A stretch of 28,145 nucleotides of DNA, taken from contig CBFHHY010000013.1 in the NCBI GenBank assembly GCA_965655795.1, positions 1 through 28,145 of the forward strand, read 5' to 3'. The DNA comes from TMED14 sp002167805 (GTDB taxonomy: Bacteria; Bacteroidota; Bacteroidia; Flavobacteriales; Schleiferiaceae). Within the stretch, counting starts at the first letter, position 1, and every line of letters begins with the position of its first letter. Below, in pieces: positions 13,711 to 23,306 of this stretch. Both the position numbers and the translations under genes were made by a program. The notes under the pieces were generated by a model. That model had not been told where the DNA came from. It worked only from the letters and a program-made list of their open reading frames with translations, and ran no database searches.

Positions 13711-15828
13711 TTAAGTGTTTTCAATATCATTTACCACCCTAATGCCTTCTGCTAAATAAATATCTCTTGATAATGACTTAAACCATTTTTCATATTTCAT
13801 AACGTCCAAGCTATCTAAATTTTCTCTAAAATCCGTATCAACCCAATCTATTTTCAATTGATTCTCTGATTCTAAAACATCACTATATTTTTTGATTTCT
13901 TTATTTAAATTTTGCTCCCTCTCAAAGTAATCTCGATAGCTTAATGGAATATTTGTTTGGGTTTTCTGAGTGTCCAGCCAAGAAGAATATGCCTTTATTT
14001 GTTTGAACTCACTATTGGTGGAGATTCTATTTTGACTCTTGAGAATAACCTTTTCAAAATTCCTGTTCGAAATAGAATCATATGCTACAGGGAGAACCTT
14101 ATCTACAGGCAACGGGAATTCCATTTCACGCTCGCCAAAAGAAAAATTTTCATAAGGATGGGGCAAAATAATATCACTTTTTACACCGTCTAATTGGGTC
14201 GTTCCTCCAGATATTCGATAATATTTTTGAATCGTTAACTTAAGAGCTCCCAGAGGACGAAGGCTAGAATTAAATGGTCCAGCCGCGCGGTCAAAATCCA
14301 ATATATTTTGAACCGTCCCTTTGCCAAAGGTTTGAGAAGTGCCCAAAACTAACGCCCTACCATAGTCTTGAAGAGCTGCGGCGACAATTTCACTAGCTGA
14401 TGCAGTGCCTTCATTCACCATAATAACAAGTGGTCCATCCCAAACAGAACCTTTATCACGATCATTATAGGATTTAACACGCTGGCCCGATGTTTTAACC
14501 TGGACCATAGGGCCTTCATCGACAAAAAGTCCCGCAATTTTAATGGCAGCGATCAAAGATCCACCACCATTCCCACGAAGGTCAAAAATTAAACTTTTAA
14601 TACCCGAATCCTTCAATTTTATTATTTCGTTTTTAACATCTTCAGCACAATCTCTGTTACTGTCTTTATAAAAGTCAACGTAAAATTTTGGCAACCGAAT
14701 ATATCCTGTTGTTTTTTTATCCCCTATAACCGCTGAACGAGCGAATGTAGATTCAATTTCTACAATATCTCGAATAATTGAAATTACCTTTTCTGAACCA
14801 TCTTTTTTCCTTACTGTCAACCTTACCTCTGTTCCTTTTTTACCCCTGACCTTAGAAACTACTTTCGTTGTTGTCATACCGACAATATCCTCAGGTTCAG
14901 AGTTCCCTTGTGCAACTTTCAATAATTTATCACCTACTTCGAGATCACCTTGACGCCAACAGGCACTTCCTGTAACTATGCTCACAACTTCTACGTATTC
15001 TCCTTCCTGTCGCAATGATGCGCCTATACCTTCTAACTGACCAGATAATTCAATTTCAAATTCTTCTTTTTGCCGAGGAGCAAAATAGCGTGTATGAGGG
15101 TCAAATACAGCAGTAAAGGAATTTATATAAAGGCCAAATAAGTCATTTCTGTCATTTTCTGACATATTCTTAAACCACTCATCATGAATTTCAAGTTCTT
15201 TTTCTCGTGCTTTCTTCTCCTCCTGAGCAAACCCTTCGTTATCAATACCAAAATTAATTTTTGACGCGCTATCTGTCGATTCAAATCGGTCATAAAGCCT
15301 ACTTAAAACTCTAAACTTTAAATATTTTCTCCAAAATGTTTCCATTTCATCCTCTCCAGCGGGATAGAACCTCAATTCACTGTTTGTCTGAAATAATTCA
15401 TCGGAATGAAAATCAAATGGTGTTGATAATATTTTCTTGTATCGCGCTTTCGCTTCATCAAATCGAGCGTTTAAAATTTCAATGGATTTATTTAAAAAGT
15501 CTGTTGATCCTAATTTTAACTCATCATCCAACTGATAGCGATAGACTTTGAGTTCTTCGATGTCTCCTTTATGAAGAAACCTCTTCTGAGAATCAAGCGA
15601 TTTAATATAAAAATCAAAAACTTGAGAGGAAAGACTATCGTCAACAACCTTAGGTTGATAATGTATTGATGTCAATGCATCATACATCAATTGTAAAACC
15701 AGCTTTTCCTTATCTTTCTCAGCAGAATTCCAACTAAATCCTAATGAACCTAAAAGTATTGCAATTAGTACGGGCAGAGTATATTTTAAATTTTTTGGCA
15801 TAAACACTATTCGAATAAGAGAAAACAT
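13711..15828 (-). CDS. prc: Tail-specific periplasmic protease (Prc/Tsp, peptidase S41A)
   Basis: 705 residues from the ATG at 15828. An in-frame ATG at 15801 would give 696 residues and places the signal peptide (KNLKYTLPVLIAILLGSLGF) nearer the start. Order: helical Prc N-terminal domain (about 35-250), PDZ domain (about 255-345, with GIGASLR and GDKLLKV), S41 core (about 365-560) with DLRGNGGGSL (416-425), GTASASEI (Ser477 as nucleophile) and FGKGTVQ (Lys503, Gln507), then the C-terminal Tsp domain with 'SYRDYFEREQNLNKEIK'. It degrades proteins with apolar C-termini in the periplasm and in many bacteria trims cell-wall enzymes. All catalytic residues are present. It lies upstream of the ABC permease, 10 bases apart. 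Confidence 0.92.
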   Translation of the reverse strand: MFSLIRIVFMPKNLKYTLPVLIAILLGSLGFSWNSAEKDKEKLVLQLMYDALTSIHYQPKVVDDSLSSQVFDFYIKSLDSQKRFLHKGDIEELKVYRYQLDDELKLGSTDFLNKSIEILNARFDEAKARYKKILSTPFDFHSDELFQTNSELRFYPAGEDEMETFWRKYLKFRVLSRLYDRFESTDSASKINFGIDNEGFAQEEKKAREKELEIHDEWFKNMSENDRNDLFGLYINSFTAVFDPHTRYFAPRQKEEFEIELSGQLEGIGASLRQEGEYVEVVSIVTGSACWRQGDLEVGDKLLKVAQGNSEPEDIVGMTTTKVVSKVRGKKGTEVRLTVRKKDGSEKVISIIRDIVEIESTFARSAVIGDKKTTGYIRLPKFYVDFYKDSNRDCAEDVKNEIIKLKDSGIKSLIFDLRGNGGGSLIAAIKIAGLFVDEGPMVQVKTSGQRVKSYNDRDKGSVWDGPLVIMVNEGTASASEIVAAALQDYGRALVLGTSQTFGKGTVQNILDFDRAAGPFNSSLRPLGALKLTIQKYYRISGGTTQLDGVKSDIILPHPYENFSFGEREMEFPLPVDKVLPVAYDSISNRNFEKVILKSQNRISTNSEFKQIKAYSSWLDTQKTQTNIPLSYRDYFEREQNLNKEIKKYSDVLESENQLKIDWVDTDFRENLDSLDVMKYEKWFKSLSRDIYLAEGIRVVNDIENT

Positions 15829-16054
15829 AGCGTCGAAAGTACATAAATCCTGACTCTAATAAGAATGATAAGTATGATTTTTATAAAGAAACCTATTTTG
15901 ACCTTTTACCATTAGACTTTAATAGACTAAGAGGTTTTTTAAATCCATAAAATTTTTAAACTGATATCTATATTTTCCTCCTTGAACAAGAACAGGATGC
16001 AAATTAAACTGTGGCACGAAGATTGCCCATTTCAGGCAAACAAGAAACATTTTC

Positions 16055-18421
16055 ATGAAGCTGGCAAAACCTATTTTTATTATTGTCATAATCCTTTCAA
16101 GCTTTTCCCTGTTGAGTCAAGAAATTCAAATCAGTGGTACAGTAGAGGAAGAGTCTTCTGGTGAGGCAATACCAAATATTTCGATAGTTTGGGAGAGTTC
16201 GTCAGGTAAAAAATTTTCAAGTACAAACTCCTATGGGTTTTACAGTATTTCTGTTTCTAAAGGATCAGGGCGGTTAATTTTTAGTTCTTTCGGATTCAAA
16301 ACCCAAACAAAGCAGTTTAGAAATATAAATAAAAATATTGTTTTAAACATTTCACTAAAGGAACTTTCAACAGAATTAAACGAGGTTAGCGTTACCTCTG
16401 AAAAGCTTAATGATAATATTACAACAACAGAAATGTCTGTAAGTAAATTAAGTGCCAAAGAAATAAAAAAAGTTCCTCAACTTTTAGGAGAAACAGATGT
16501 GATACGAACGCTAACTCTTCTCCCGGGAGTATCTACTGTCGGTGAAGGTGCAAGTGGATTTAATGTTCGTGGAGGCAATGCAGATCAAAACTTGATTATC
16601 TTAGATGAAGCTCCTGTCTACAACTCCTCCCATTTATTTGGATTTTTTAGCATCTTTAATGCTGATGCGGTGAAAGATGTCAAACTTTTTAAAGGGGGAA
16701 TGCCTGCAAATTACGGTGGAAGACTTTCAAGCGTACTTGACATTAGGCAAAAAGAAGGTAACAGTAAAAAGTTTTCAGCGAATGGCGGTATAGGACTACT
16801 TTCCTCACGTTTAACATTAGAGGGGCCGATTGTAAAAGACAAAGTGAACTTCATGCTAGCTGGTCGTCGTTCGTATTTCGACTTATTTTTCCCTCTTTTC
16901 GATGTGCCGGAACTTAATGAATCGGTTGCTTATTTCTACGATTTTAATGCAAAACTCAACGCTAAGGTTTCAAAAAAAGATAAAATTTACTTAAGTGCAT
17001 ACTTTGGAAGAGATCAGTTCAGCGCTTCTGAATTATTTAAATTTGGTTGGGGAAACTGGACTAGTACATTGAGATGGAATCGTGTAATCTCGCCAAAGTG
17101 GTTTTTCAATGCATCTGCCGTTTATTCAGATTACAAATATCAACTTGGCGCAGATGGCACCACCCCATTCGAATGGGATTCGCGAATAAGAAATTTAGTT
17201 CAAAATGCGAAATGGACGTATTATCGAAATAATGCTCACACAATTGAATTTGGAATTCAAAATACCTATTATGAGTTTGAGCCTGCAAAAATCTCAGGTC
17301 CAATTGATGTTGAACTCCAAAATGAATATGGTACAGAGCCAGCTTTATATTTTTCTGATGATTGGCGTGTAACCGATGATTTGACCATCACCTATGGAAT
17401 AAGATATTCAAGTTTTTATAACATAGGGTCCAGAGATATTCAAACATATCAAGATGGAGGTGTTTATGATGAAAGTACAATTAAAGACACCATATCATAT
17501 GAGCCAGGGCAAATAATTCGATCTTTTAATAATTTAGAAGGGCTAGAGCCTCGCCTTGCATTAAACTATCAAATTTCATCTAACTCTTCATTAAAACTCA
17601 GTTATAATCGAAACAGACAGTACATACATTTGATTTCTAATAATACTACTGCAACGCCCGTGAACGTATGGCGACCCGTTGGTCAATATATAGAGCCTGC
17701 AACTGTAAATCAAATTGCTCTTGGCGTTGCATATAATATCAAAGAGACAGGTATACGTTTCTCAACTGAAGGATTTTTGAAAACATTCGATAATCTTATT
17801 GATTACAAAGACGGTGCAAACTTAATTTTTGAGGAATATATTGAAACACAGTTACTTTCAGGAGAGGGTCGAGCATATGGGATAGAAGTCTTGTTGGAGA
17901 AAAAAACTGGAGGGCTCACAGGCTGGATGGGATATACACTCGCTCGTACGGAGAGAAAAGTGACCGGTCCGAGTCGAGAACTTAGGGTGAATAACGGAGA
18001 GTGGTATCCAGCCAATTATGATAAGCTTCATGACCTAAGTATTGTGGCTACATATGCCCTTTCCAAATCTTGGGACTTTGGTGGAAACTTTGTCTATCAG
18101 TCAGGACGGCCCTTAACCTACCCTGACTCTAGAGGGGAGTTTGAGGGAATTTATTATCCTGTTTATACGAACAGAAATGGCGGAAGAACGCCTTCAACTA
18201 ATCGACTAGATCTCTCATTTACTTTTACTCCAGGAGCGAAAAAAAAGAATAAGAAATGGCAAAGCTCACTCTCATTTGGAGCCTATAATGTTTATGGTCG
18301 AAAGAACCCTTACAGTATATTTTTTCGAGGAGAAATACCTGATTTTACAGATATTAAAGCCTACCAGTTATCAGTTATTGGTACAGCAGTCCCATATCTT
18401 AACTACAATTTTTCATTCTGA
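16055..18421 (+). CDS. TonB-dependent receptor with carboxypeptidase-regulatory-like N-domain
   Basis: 788 residues. Signal peptide (1-21) ending in ...LLSQ, then a carboxypeptidase D regulatory-like Ig domain (about 25-105, ISGTVEEESSGEAIPNISI), then the plug (about 120-245) with FNVRGGNADQNLIILDEAPV, FGFFSIFNADAVKDVKLFKG and the GRLSSVLDI strand. The barrel ends in NYNFSF with the aromatic last residue expected for BAM recognition. It imports a solute across the outer membrane with TonB energy, and the ligand is unknown. The ATG at 16055 is the natural start before the signal peptide. The next gene encodes a DUF4249 lipoprotein with a one-base TGATG overlap, a frequent pairing in Bacteroidota. 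Confidence 0.93.
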   Translation: MKLAKPIFIIVIILSSFSLLSQEIQISGTVEEESSGEAIPNISIVWESSSGKKFSSTNSYGFYSISVSKGSGRLIFSSFGFKTQTKQFRNINKNIVLNISLKELSTELNEVSVTSEKLNDNITTTEMSVSKLSAKEIKKVPQLLGETDVIRTLTLLPGVSTVGEGASGFNVRGGNADQNLIILDEAPVYNSSHLFGFFSIFNADAVKDVKLFKGGMPANYGGRLSSVLDIRQKEGNSKKFSANGGIGLLSSRLTLEGPIVKDKVNFMLAGRRSYFDLFFPLFDVPELNESVAYFYDFNAKLNAKVSKKDKIYLSAYFGRDQFSASELFKFGWGNWTSTLRWNRVISPKWFFNASAVYSDYKYQLGADGTTPFEWDSRIRNLVQNAKWTYYRNNAHTIEFGIQNTYYEFEPAKISGPIDVELQNEYGTEPALYFSDDWRVTDDLTITYGIRYSSFYNIGSRDIQTYQDGGVYDESTIKDTISYEPGQIIRSFNNLEGLEPRLALNYQISSNSSLKLSYNRNRQYIHLISNNTTATPVNVWRPVGQYIEPATVNQIALGVAYNIKETGIRFSTEGFLKTFDNLIDYKDGANLIFEEYIETQLLSGEGRAYGIEVLLEKKTGGLTGWMGYTLARTERKVTGPSRELRVNNGEWYPANYDKLHDLSIVATYALSKSWDFGGNFVYQSGRPLTYPDSRGEFEGIYYPVYTNRNGGRTPSTNRLDLSFTFTPGAKKKNKKWQSSLSFGAYNVYGRKNPYSIFFRGEIPDFTDIKAYQLSVIGTAVPYLNYNFSF

Positions 18422-19302
18422 TGAACAATTATAAATTCTTATCAATTTTTTTCTATTTCAGTCTTTTTTCATCTTGTCAAGATGAAATAGATATTACTCT
18501 TCCTGATGGCGAAGAGCGACTTATAATAAATGGTAACGTTCTGGATAACGAACTTGCCTCTGCTGATCTTAGCTGGAGTATAAATTACTTATCTGAAGAA
18601 AGTAATCCACCCGTAACAAATGCCTCAATTTTGGTTCTGGAAGATGACATAATTTGGGATAGTTTATCACATGTCGCAGACGGACATTATTTAGGGAATA
18701 AAATTGGAGAGATAGGCAGAAACTACTCAATAGAGGTGAGCATTCCAGAATCTTCAGATCACCCTTCAGGAGTTTGGAAGTCTCAAAATGAAAAACTAAA
18801 TAGAAATAACCCTATTGACTCGATTTATTCTATTTTTCTTCCTCAAGCGACTTTTCAACGTGAAGGATACTATGTTTATGTGCACTGGACTGAGCCTTTA
18901 GGTATTGGTGATTGCTACCGTTTTAGGCAATGGGAAAACGATACTTTAGAAAACGCCCCCTTTAATCTACAAGTAACTGAAGATCAGTTTTTTGATGGAA
19001 GATCTTTTAATGATATTGATCTTGACGCCTTAAACGTAGCTGGACCTGAGTGGTCGCGGGATTCAACTCTCGAAGATCAAATTGGAACAAAGTATTCTTA
19101 TGAAATAAGTAGTATTTCTTTAAGTCACCATGACTATATCAACTTAATTCAAGAACAGACTTTACAGGTTGGTGGTCTTTTTGACCCCCCAGCAGCACCC
19201 ATCGTAGGCAATATCTATCGAGGTGATGATCCTGAAGATTATGCTCTTGGATACTTTTATGCGAGTGCTCCGCGAAAAGTACATATAGTTATCACCCCAT
19301 AA
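18421..19302 (+). CDS. DUF4249 lipoprotein, partner of the TonB-dependent receptor
   Basis: 293 residues. The N-terminus (YKFLSIFFYFSLFSSCQ) is a lipoprotein signal peptide with lipobox LFSSC. The body has the DUF4249 pattern: 'EERLIINGNVLD' near the start, a repeated Ig-like strand region ('VTNASILVLEDD'), a central 'YYVYVHWTEP' strand and a C-terminal 'FYASAPRKVHIVI'. DUF4249 proteins are typically encoded beside TonB receptors and may cap them on the cell surface, as SusD-like proteins do. Ligand unknown. The start codon overlaps the receptor stop, so expression is tightly coupled. Confidence 0.85.
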   Translation: MNNYKFLSIFFYFSLFSSCQDEIDITLPDGEERLIINGNVLDNELASADLSWSINYLSEESNPPVTNASILVLEDDIIWDSLSHVADGHYLGNKIGEIGRNYSIEVSIPESSDHPSGVWKSQNEKLNRNNPIDSIYSIFLPQATFQREGYYVYVHWTEPLGIGDCYRFRQWENDTLENAPFNLQVTEDQFFDGRSFNDIDLDALNVAGPEWSRDSTLEDQIGTKYSYEISSISLSHHDYINLIQEQTLQVGGLFDPPAAPIVGNIYRGDDPEDYALGYFYASAPRKVHIVITP

Positions 19303-19344
19303 GTGTAACACTCCATTTTCGATCTGTTACGTTAACTTCGTATC

Positions 19345-20616
19345 ATGGAATTTTTAAAGATTAACCCTGGCCACTGGGCCAGAGATTTTTTTCAAACTAT
19401 CGGCTTACCTGAGAATTTAGTATCTGGTCTTACGATAGTGGTAGACTTTACCATTCTCATTATTGCAAGTATTATAGCTGACTTCATAGCAAGAAAGTTA
19501 CTCATGGGTCTTATAAAAAAATGGGTAATTAAATCAAAGGTGAACTGGGATAATTACTTTTTAGAAGCAAAAGTTTTCCAATCCTTTGTTCATTTATTCC
19601 CCACAATTGCAATATACACTTTCATACCGATTGTTTTTAGCGATATCCCAAAATGGATAAGCCCAATTCAAACTGGACTGAGTTTATTCTTAGTGTATCA
19701 AATTTCTATTTTAGTAAATAGGACAGCAAAAGCAGCCAGCCATATCCTTGAAAATACCGAAAGCTTTAGAGATAAACCTATTCGAACATTACTCTCTGTT
19801 GTCCAGTTTTTAACTTGGTTTATAGCAATTCTAGCCGTAGTATCCATTTGGACAGGAACTCCATTATTTACATTACTCGGCGCTATGGCTGGGGCCACAG
19901 CAATAATTATATTAATATTTCAAGATGCAATAAATGGCCTTTTAGCGAATTTTCAAATAACTCTTTTTGATCTTTTAAAAAAAGGAGATTGGATAACCTT
20001 TGAAAAATTTGGTGTTGATGGAGATGTTTTGAGCGTAGATCTCACAACAGTAAAAATTAAAAATTTTGATAATACAATCTCTTCAGTCCCTGCAAAAGCA
20101 TTTGTTACAGATAGTTTTATTAATTGGAGAGGAATACAAATTGCAAAAGTCAGAAGGATAAAGAGAAATTTAATTTTCGATATGGACTCGATAAAATTTT
20201 GTGATAATTCTCTTTTGAACCAACTAAAAGAGATTCAAGAAGTTCGAGAATACATCATTTCTAAAGAAGAAGAAATAAAAAAGCATAATGCATCTGTTGG
20301 TGCAAATAAATCTAATCTTGTTAATGGTAGGAATTTAACCAATCTAGGTGTATTCAGGGTTTACGCTACTCAATACTTGAAAAATCATGAATCTCTGTCG
20401 TCGGAACACAGTTTAATGGTAAGACAGCTTCAACCTACTAGCTCCGGTATTCCACTAGAAATATATTGTTTCGCAAAGGAAATAAATTGGGTTCCCTATG
20501 AAGGTATCGTTTCAGATATTTTTGATCACCTAATTGCATCTGCAACGGCATTTGGGCTAAATATATACCAAGCTCCTACATCAAGAACAGGTTATCCATT
20601 TACACCAAAAAATTGA
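19345..20616 (+). CDS. Mechanosensitive ion channel, MscS family
   Basis: 423 residues. TM segments at about 27-48, 82-100, 108-127, 147-168 and 174-208. The last one is the pore helix, with GAMAGATAIIILIFQDAINGLLANFQI in pieces: a Gly/Ala-rich stretch followed by F-Q-D-A-I-N-G, as in MscS TM3. The beta domain follows (DWITFEKFGVDGDVLSVDL, about 214-233), then a cytoplasmic alpha/beta part. The length and extra TM segments fit the YbdG/MscM branch more than minimal MscS. It opens under membrane tension to release osmolytes. Next to it, ruvC starts inside its stop codon region. Confidence 0.9.
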   Translation: MEFLKINPGHWARDFFQTIGLPENLVSGLTIVVDFTILIIASIIADFIARKLLMGLIKKWVIKSKVNWDNYFLEAKVFQSFVHLFPTIAIYTFIPIVFSDIPKWISPIQTGLSLFLVYQISILVNRTAKAASHILENTESFRDKPIRTLLSVVQFLTWFIAILAVVSIWTGTPLFTLLGAMAGATAIIILIFQDAINGLLANFQITLFDLLKKGDWITFEKFGVDGDVLSVDLTTVKIKNFDNTISSVPAKAFVTDSFINWRGIQIAKVRRIKRNLIFDMDSIKFCDNSLLNQLKEIQEVREYIISKEEEIKKHNASVGANKSNLVNGRNLTNLGVFRVYATQYLKNHESLSSEHSLMVRQLQPTSSGIPLEIYCFAKEINWVPYEGIVSDIFDHLIASATAFGLNIYQAPTSRTGYPFTPKN

Positions 20617-21200
20617 AGCCTCTGGTAATTTTAGGTATAGATCCCGGAACAATAATTATGGGGTATGGAGTAGTTACTCTGGAAAATAAAGAAATGAAAT
20701 GTATCGACCTTGATGCTATAAAATTCAATTCTAAAAGGAGTCCTTTTGAAAGACTTCAAGATATTCATGATCAAATGAGTCTTTTATTTAAAAAATTCGA
20801 TCCAGATTTTTTAGCTATGGAAGCTCCATTCTATGGAAAAAATATTCAGTCTATGCTCAAGCTTGGAAGAGCTCAAGGGGTAATAATGTCTTCTGCCTTA
20901 GATCGTGGAATTCCAGTAGATGAATATTCACCACGAAAAGTTAAAATGGCAATTACCGGTAACGGCGCATCTTCAAAAGAACGTGTAGCTAAAATGCTTG
21001 AAAGTATATATAGCCTCGAGAAAATCAAAAAACCAATGGATGCTTCTGACGGCCTTGCAGTTGCTACTTGCCATGCATTCCAAATAATGAGCCCTGTAGA
21101 GATTGACACACCCAATAAGTTAAAAAACCGACCTAAAGGAAAAGGGAAAGGGTCCTGGAACTCATTTTTAAAAAATAATCCAGATCGAGTTAAGTCTTAA
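20613..21200 (+). CDS. ruvC: Holliday junction resolvase RuvC
   Basis: 195 residues. The four acidic residues of the RuvC catalytic centre are present: Asp10 (LGIDPGT), Glu70 (AMEAPF), Asp143 and Asp146 (MDASDGLAVA). FYGKNIQSMLKLGRAQGV (73-90) forms the DNA-contact loop and the dimer helix. The protein cleaves four-way junctions with RuvAB in the cytosol. The start is a TTG that overlaps the TGA of the channel gene (TTGA), and no in-frame ATG exists before the catalytic Asp10. The C-terminus extends past the usual 160-170 residues with a basic tail (KNRPKGKGKGS). Confidence 0.95.
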   Translation: MKPLVILGIDPGTIIMGYGVVTLENKEMKCIDLDAIKFNSKRSPFERLQDIHDQMSLLFKKFDPDFLAMEAPFYGKNIQSMLKLGRAQGVIMSSALDRGIPVDEYSPRKVKMAITGNGASSKERVAKMLESIYSLEKIKKPMDASDGLAVATCHAFQIMSPVEIDTPNKLKNRPKGKGKGSWNSFLKNNPDRVKS

Positions 21201-21231
21201 ATTTTTCAGGAAATATTAAGGTTTATTGAAA

Positions 21232-21250
21232 AGTTCAAATCATTTGAACT
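21232..21250. terminator. Perfect palindrome between convergent genes, possible terminator
   Basis: AGTTCAAATCATTTGAACT has two perfect 9-base arms around one central base, in the 52-base gap between ruvC (+) and the HIT gene (-). As a hairpin it would be a 7-base stem with a 5-base loop. No T-run follows on either side, so termination is uncertain. Confidence 0.35.
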
Positions 21251-21252
21251 AA

Positions 21253-21663
21253 CTAATTTGATATAAGTCTCGTATATTTTTTGGCTATACGATCTGCTAT
21301 ACTTTGCATTTCAGAATCATCTAACTGTAATTTTGGTAAAGCAAAATTTAAATCACCCTCAGTCCTCAAGGGGACAAGGTGAATATGAGCATGAGTAACC
21401 TCAAATCCCAATACGGCCACTCCGACTCGATTGCATGGTATTTCTCCCTCAATAGCTTTAGCAACATTCTGGGCAAATGACCATAAAGATCTAAACTCCT
21501 TTTCGGGTAAATCAAATAAGCGATCTATTTCTTTTTTGGGAACAACTAAAGTGTGACCTTTAGATAAAGGGCGGATATCTAGAAATGCATAAGAATTTTT
21601 TGTCTCCGCAATCTTATAGCATGGAATTTCCCCTTTAATAATTTTTGTGAAAACTGAACTCAT
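21253..21663 (-). CDS. HIT-family nucleotide hydrolase
   Basis: 136 residues. The histidine triad H-A-H-I-H-L-V-P-L has His91, His93 and His95, the middle His being the nucleophile position. Upstream motifs 'FTKIIKGEIPCYKIAET' and 'SYAFLDIRPLSKGHTLVVPK' are typical of the Hint/PKCI-like branch, which cleaves AMP from phosphoramidates and similar adenosine substrates in the cytosol. A substrate cannot be assigned. It lies 16 bases downstream of greA on the same strand, so the two form an operon, and it converges with ruvC. Confidence 0.92.
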   Translation of the reverse strand: MSSVFTKIIKGEIPCYKIAETKNSYAFLDIRPLSKGHTLVVPKKEIDRLFDLPEKEFRSLWSFAQNVAKAIEGEIPCNRVGVAVLGFEVTHAHIHLVPLRTEGDLNFALPKLQLDDSEMQSIADRIAKKYTRLISN

Positions 21664-21679
21664 GTATCCGAATCTATTG

Positions 21680-22150
21680 TTATCGAGAAATTTCTAAAAT
21701 TTCTAATTTCATAATTCCATTAGGAACATTAATTTTGGCAATATCTCCCAGTTTCTTACCTAGAAGACCTTTACCAATTGGAGAATTCACACTAATTTTC
21801 CCTGAAGGTAAATCCGCTTCTGCTTCTGCTACCAAAGTATATGAAAACTCCATTGAGTTCGCAATGTTTCGAAGACGGACGCGAGATAGAATTAAAATTT
21901 TACTATTATCAAATTGAGATTCGTCTACGATTCGTGCATTAGACATAATATCTTCTAGCTTCGATATTTTAAGCTCCAATAGGCCTTGAGCTTCCTTTGC
22001 AGCATCGTACTCAGCATTCTCGCTAAGGTCTCCTTTATCCCTGGCATCAGCTATCTGCTGAGATATCTTAGGGCGCTGGATGGACTTTAATTCTTCCAAC
22101 TCCTCTTTTAACTTTTGAAAACCCTCGGGGGTGTAATAAGAAACAGACAT
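21680..22150 (-). CDS. greA: Transcription elongation factor GreA
   Basis: 156 residues, the normal GreA length. The N-terminal coiled coil (about 8-75) has acidic tip residues Asp41 and Glu44 (DLSENAEYDAAKEAQG), which enter the RNA polymerase secondary channel and activate cleavage of backtracked RNA. The C-terminal domain has 'GKISVNSPIGKGLLGKKLGD'. The start at the ATG 22150 agrees with the family (YYTPEGFQKLKEELEEL). It is upstream of the HIT gene, 16 bases apart. Confidence 0.96.
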   Translation of the reverse strand: MSVSYYTPEGFQKLKEELEELKSIQRPKISQQIADARDKGDLSENAEYDAAKEAQGLLELKISKLEDIMSNARIVDESQFDNSKILILSRVRLRNIANSMEFSYTLVAEAEADLPSGKISVNSPIGKGLLGKKLGDIAKINVPNGIMKLEILEISR

Positions 22151-22254
22151 TACTTTGAATTTAACAAGTCATTGAATTCTACATTGGAATTGCTAAACAT
22201 CGATATTAGTAGATGAATTTAACTAAATGAAATGAATTATTGACTCTACAAGAA

Positions 22255-23292
22255 CTATAAGACCAATATTACTCCTAAAGTATGGACTCCCATAAATGCA
22301 GAATTCGTAAGGCGGTAAGCGTAATTTATTTGAAAATTTCCGCCATTACCAGTTGGCGCATTTACCGAAAATCCAGCAGAAGGGCCGGTAAATGCTTCAG
22401 AGGCAAGTCCATCAAAACGATTATCAAATAAAGCATAACCAAATCGAACCTGAAATACTTCATTATAATCATATTCCAATCCACCAGTCAATTGGTCTTT
22501 TTTAAACGAATTAGAAATAAAATTTCCTGCAATGTTAAGTCGATGTTTCGCATTCAAATCTATTCGTTTTGATGCCCCAATTGCAAGCTGAGTTGGCAAT
22601 TCAAAGCTTTGAGAGCGATTATCAAAGGTAGAGGTGTGAGAACCCGAAGGGACAGGCAAAACGATGGCCATTCCATCACCAGAGTAGCCAAAAGAAGGGC
22701 CAATATTCCTCAGTGTAATACCAAACTTGAAATCTCGATTATCACCGGTAACATATTGCACGCCAGCATCAAAGCACAATCCGGTTGCTGTTAAATTTGA
22801 AATACTGGAATTGTATAGTTTAATATTCACCCCTCCAAAAATACTCTGAGTAAATTTCTTAGAATAACCTATTCCAATTATGGATGCTGTAGGTCTATAA
22901 GACCCTGCTCCTCCATCCGGCAAATCTGTTGTTGTCACCTCGATATCACCATAATTCATATTGGTAATATGTATTCCTATTACACCATCATTGCCAGAAG
23001 GAGTTGCAAATGCAGCTGCATTCATTTGAATTCCTGAGCCCACGAGCCACTGACTATTAGCAAATCCAGCTTGGAGTCCCTCAGTAAATGCCAATCCAGC
23101 GATGTTACCATACAATGACTCAAGCCCCATCACATTTGCGGTATTTGCTTCTGACCATGAAGCTGTTCTAGCCCATGGATTTATCAATAGTTCTGAGGCT
23201 CCTGCAGAACCAGATCGAACTGGATTTCCTGCAAAAACTGTTGCAGATATTGATAGAAATCCTAAGATTGAGAATATATGTTTTTTATTCAT
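22255..23292 (-). CDS. PorV/PorQ-family outer-membrane barrel (T9SS-related)
   Basis: 345 residues. The signal peptide (MNKKHIFSILGFLSISATVFA) is followed by 'GSAGASELLINPWARTASWSEANTA', the sequence type that starts PorV/PorQ (FadL-like) barrels, then repeated transmembrane strands rich in alternating G, Y and F (SIFGGVNIKLYNSS, FKFGITLRNIGPSF, LTGGLEYDY, FQINYAYRLTN). PorV acts as a shuttle that hands T9SS cargo to the translocon or attachment complex. This family member lies 14 bases downstream of a large T9SS cargo gene, and is likely its dedicated partner rather than the core PorV. That last point is inferred from context. Confidence 0.85.
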   Translation of the reverse strand: MNKKHIFSILGFLSISATVFAGNPVRSGSAGASELLINPWARTASWSEANTANVMGLESLYGNIAGLAFTEGLQAGFANSQWLVGSGIQMNAAAFATPSGNDGVIGIHITNMNYGDIEVTTTDLPDGGAGSYRPTASIIGIGYSKKFTQSIFGGVNIKLYNSSISNLTATGLCFDAGVQYVTGDNRDFKFGITLRNIGPSFGYSGDGMAIVLPVPSGSHTSTFDNRSQSFELPTQLAIGASKRIDLNAKHRLNIAGNFISNSFKKDQLTGGLEYDYNEVFQVRFGYALFDNRFDGLASEAFTGPSAGFSVNAPTGNGGNFQINYAYRLTNSAFMGVHTLGVILVL

Positions 23293-23306
23293 TTTTCTAA
23301 ACTTAA

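Noticed and set aside
15982..16164. Plus-strand frame starting at a TTG just upstream of the TonB receptor
   Set aside because: It overlaps the receptor start in another frame and has no signal peptide or family match.
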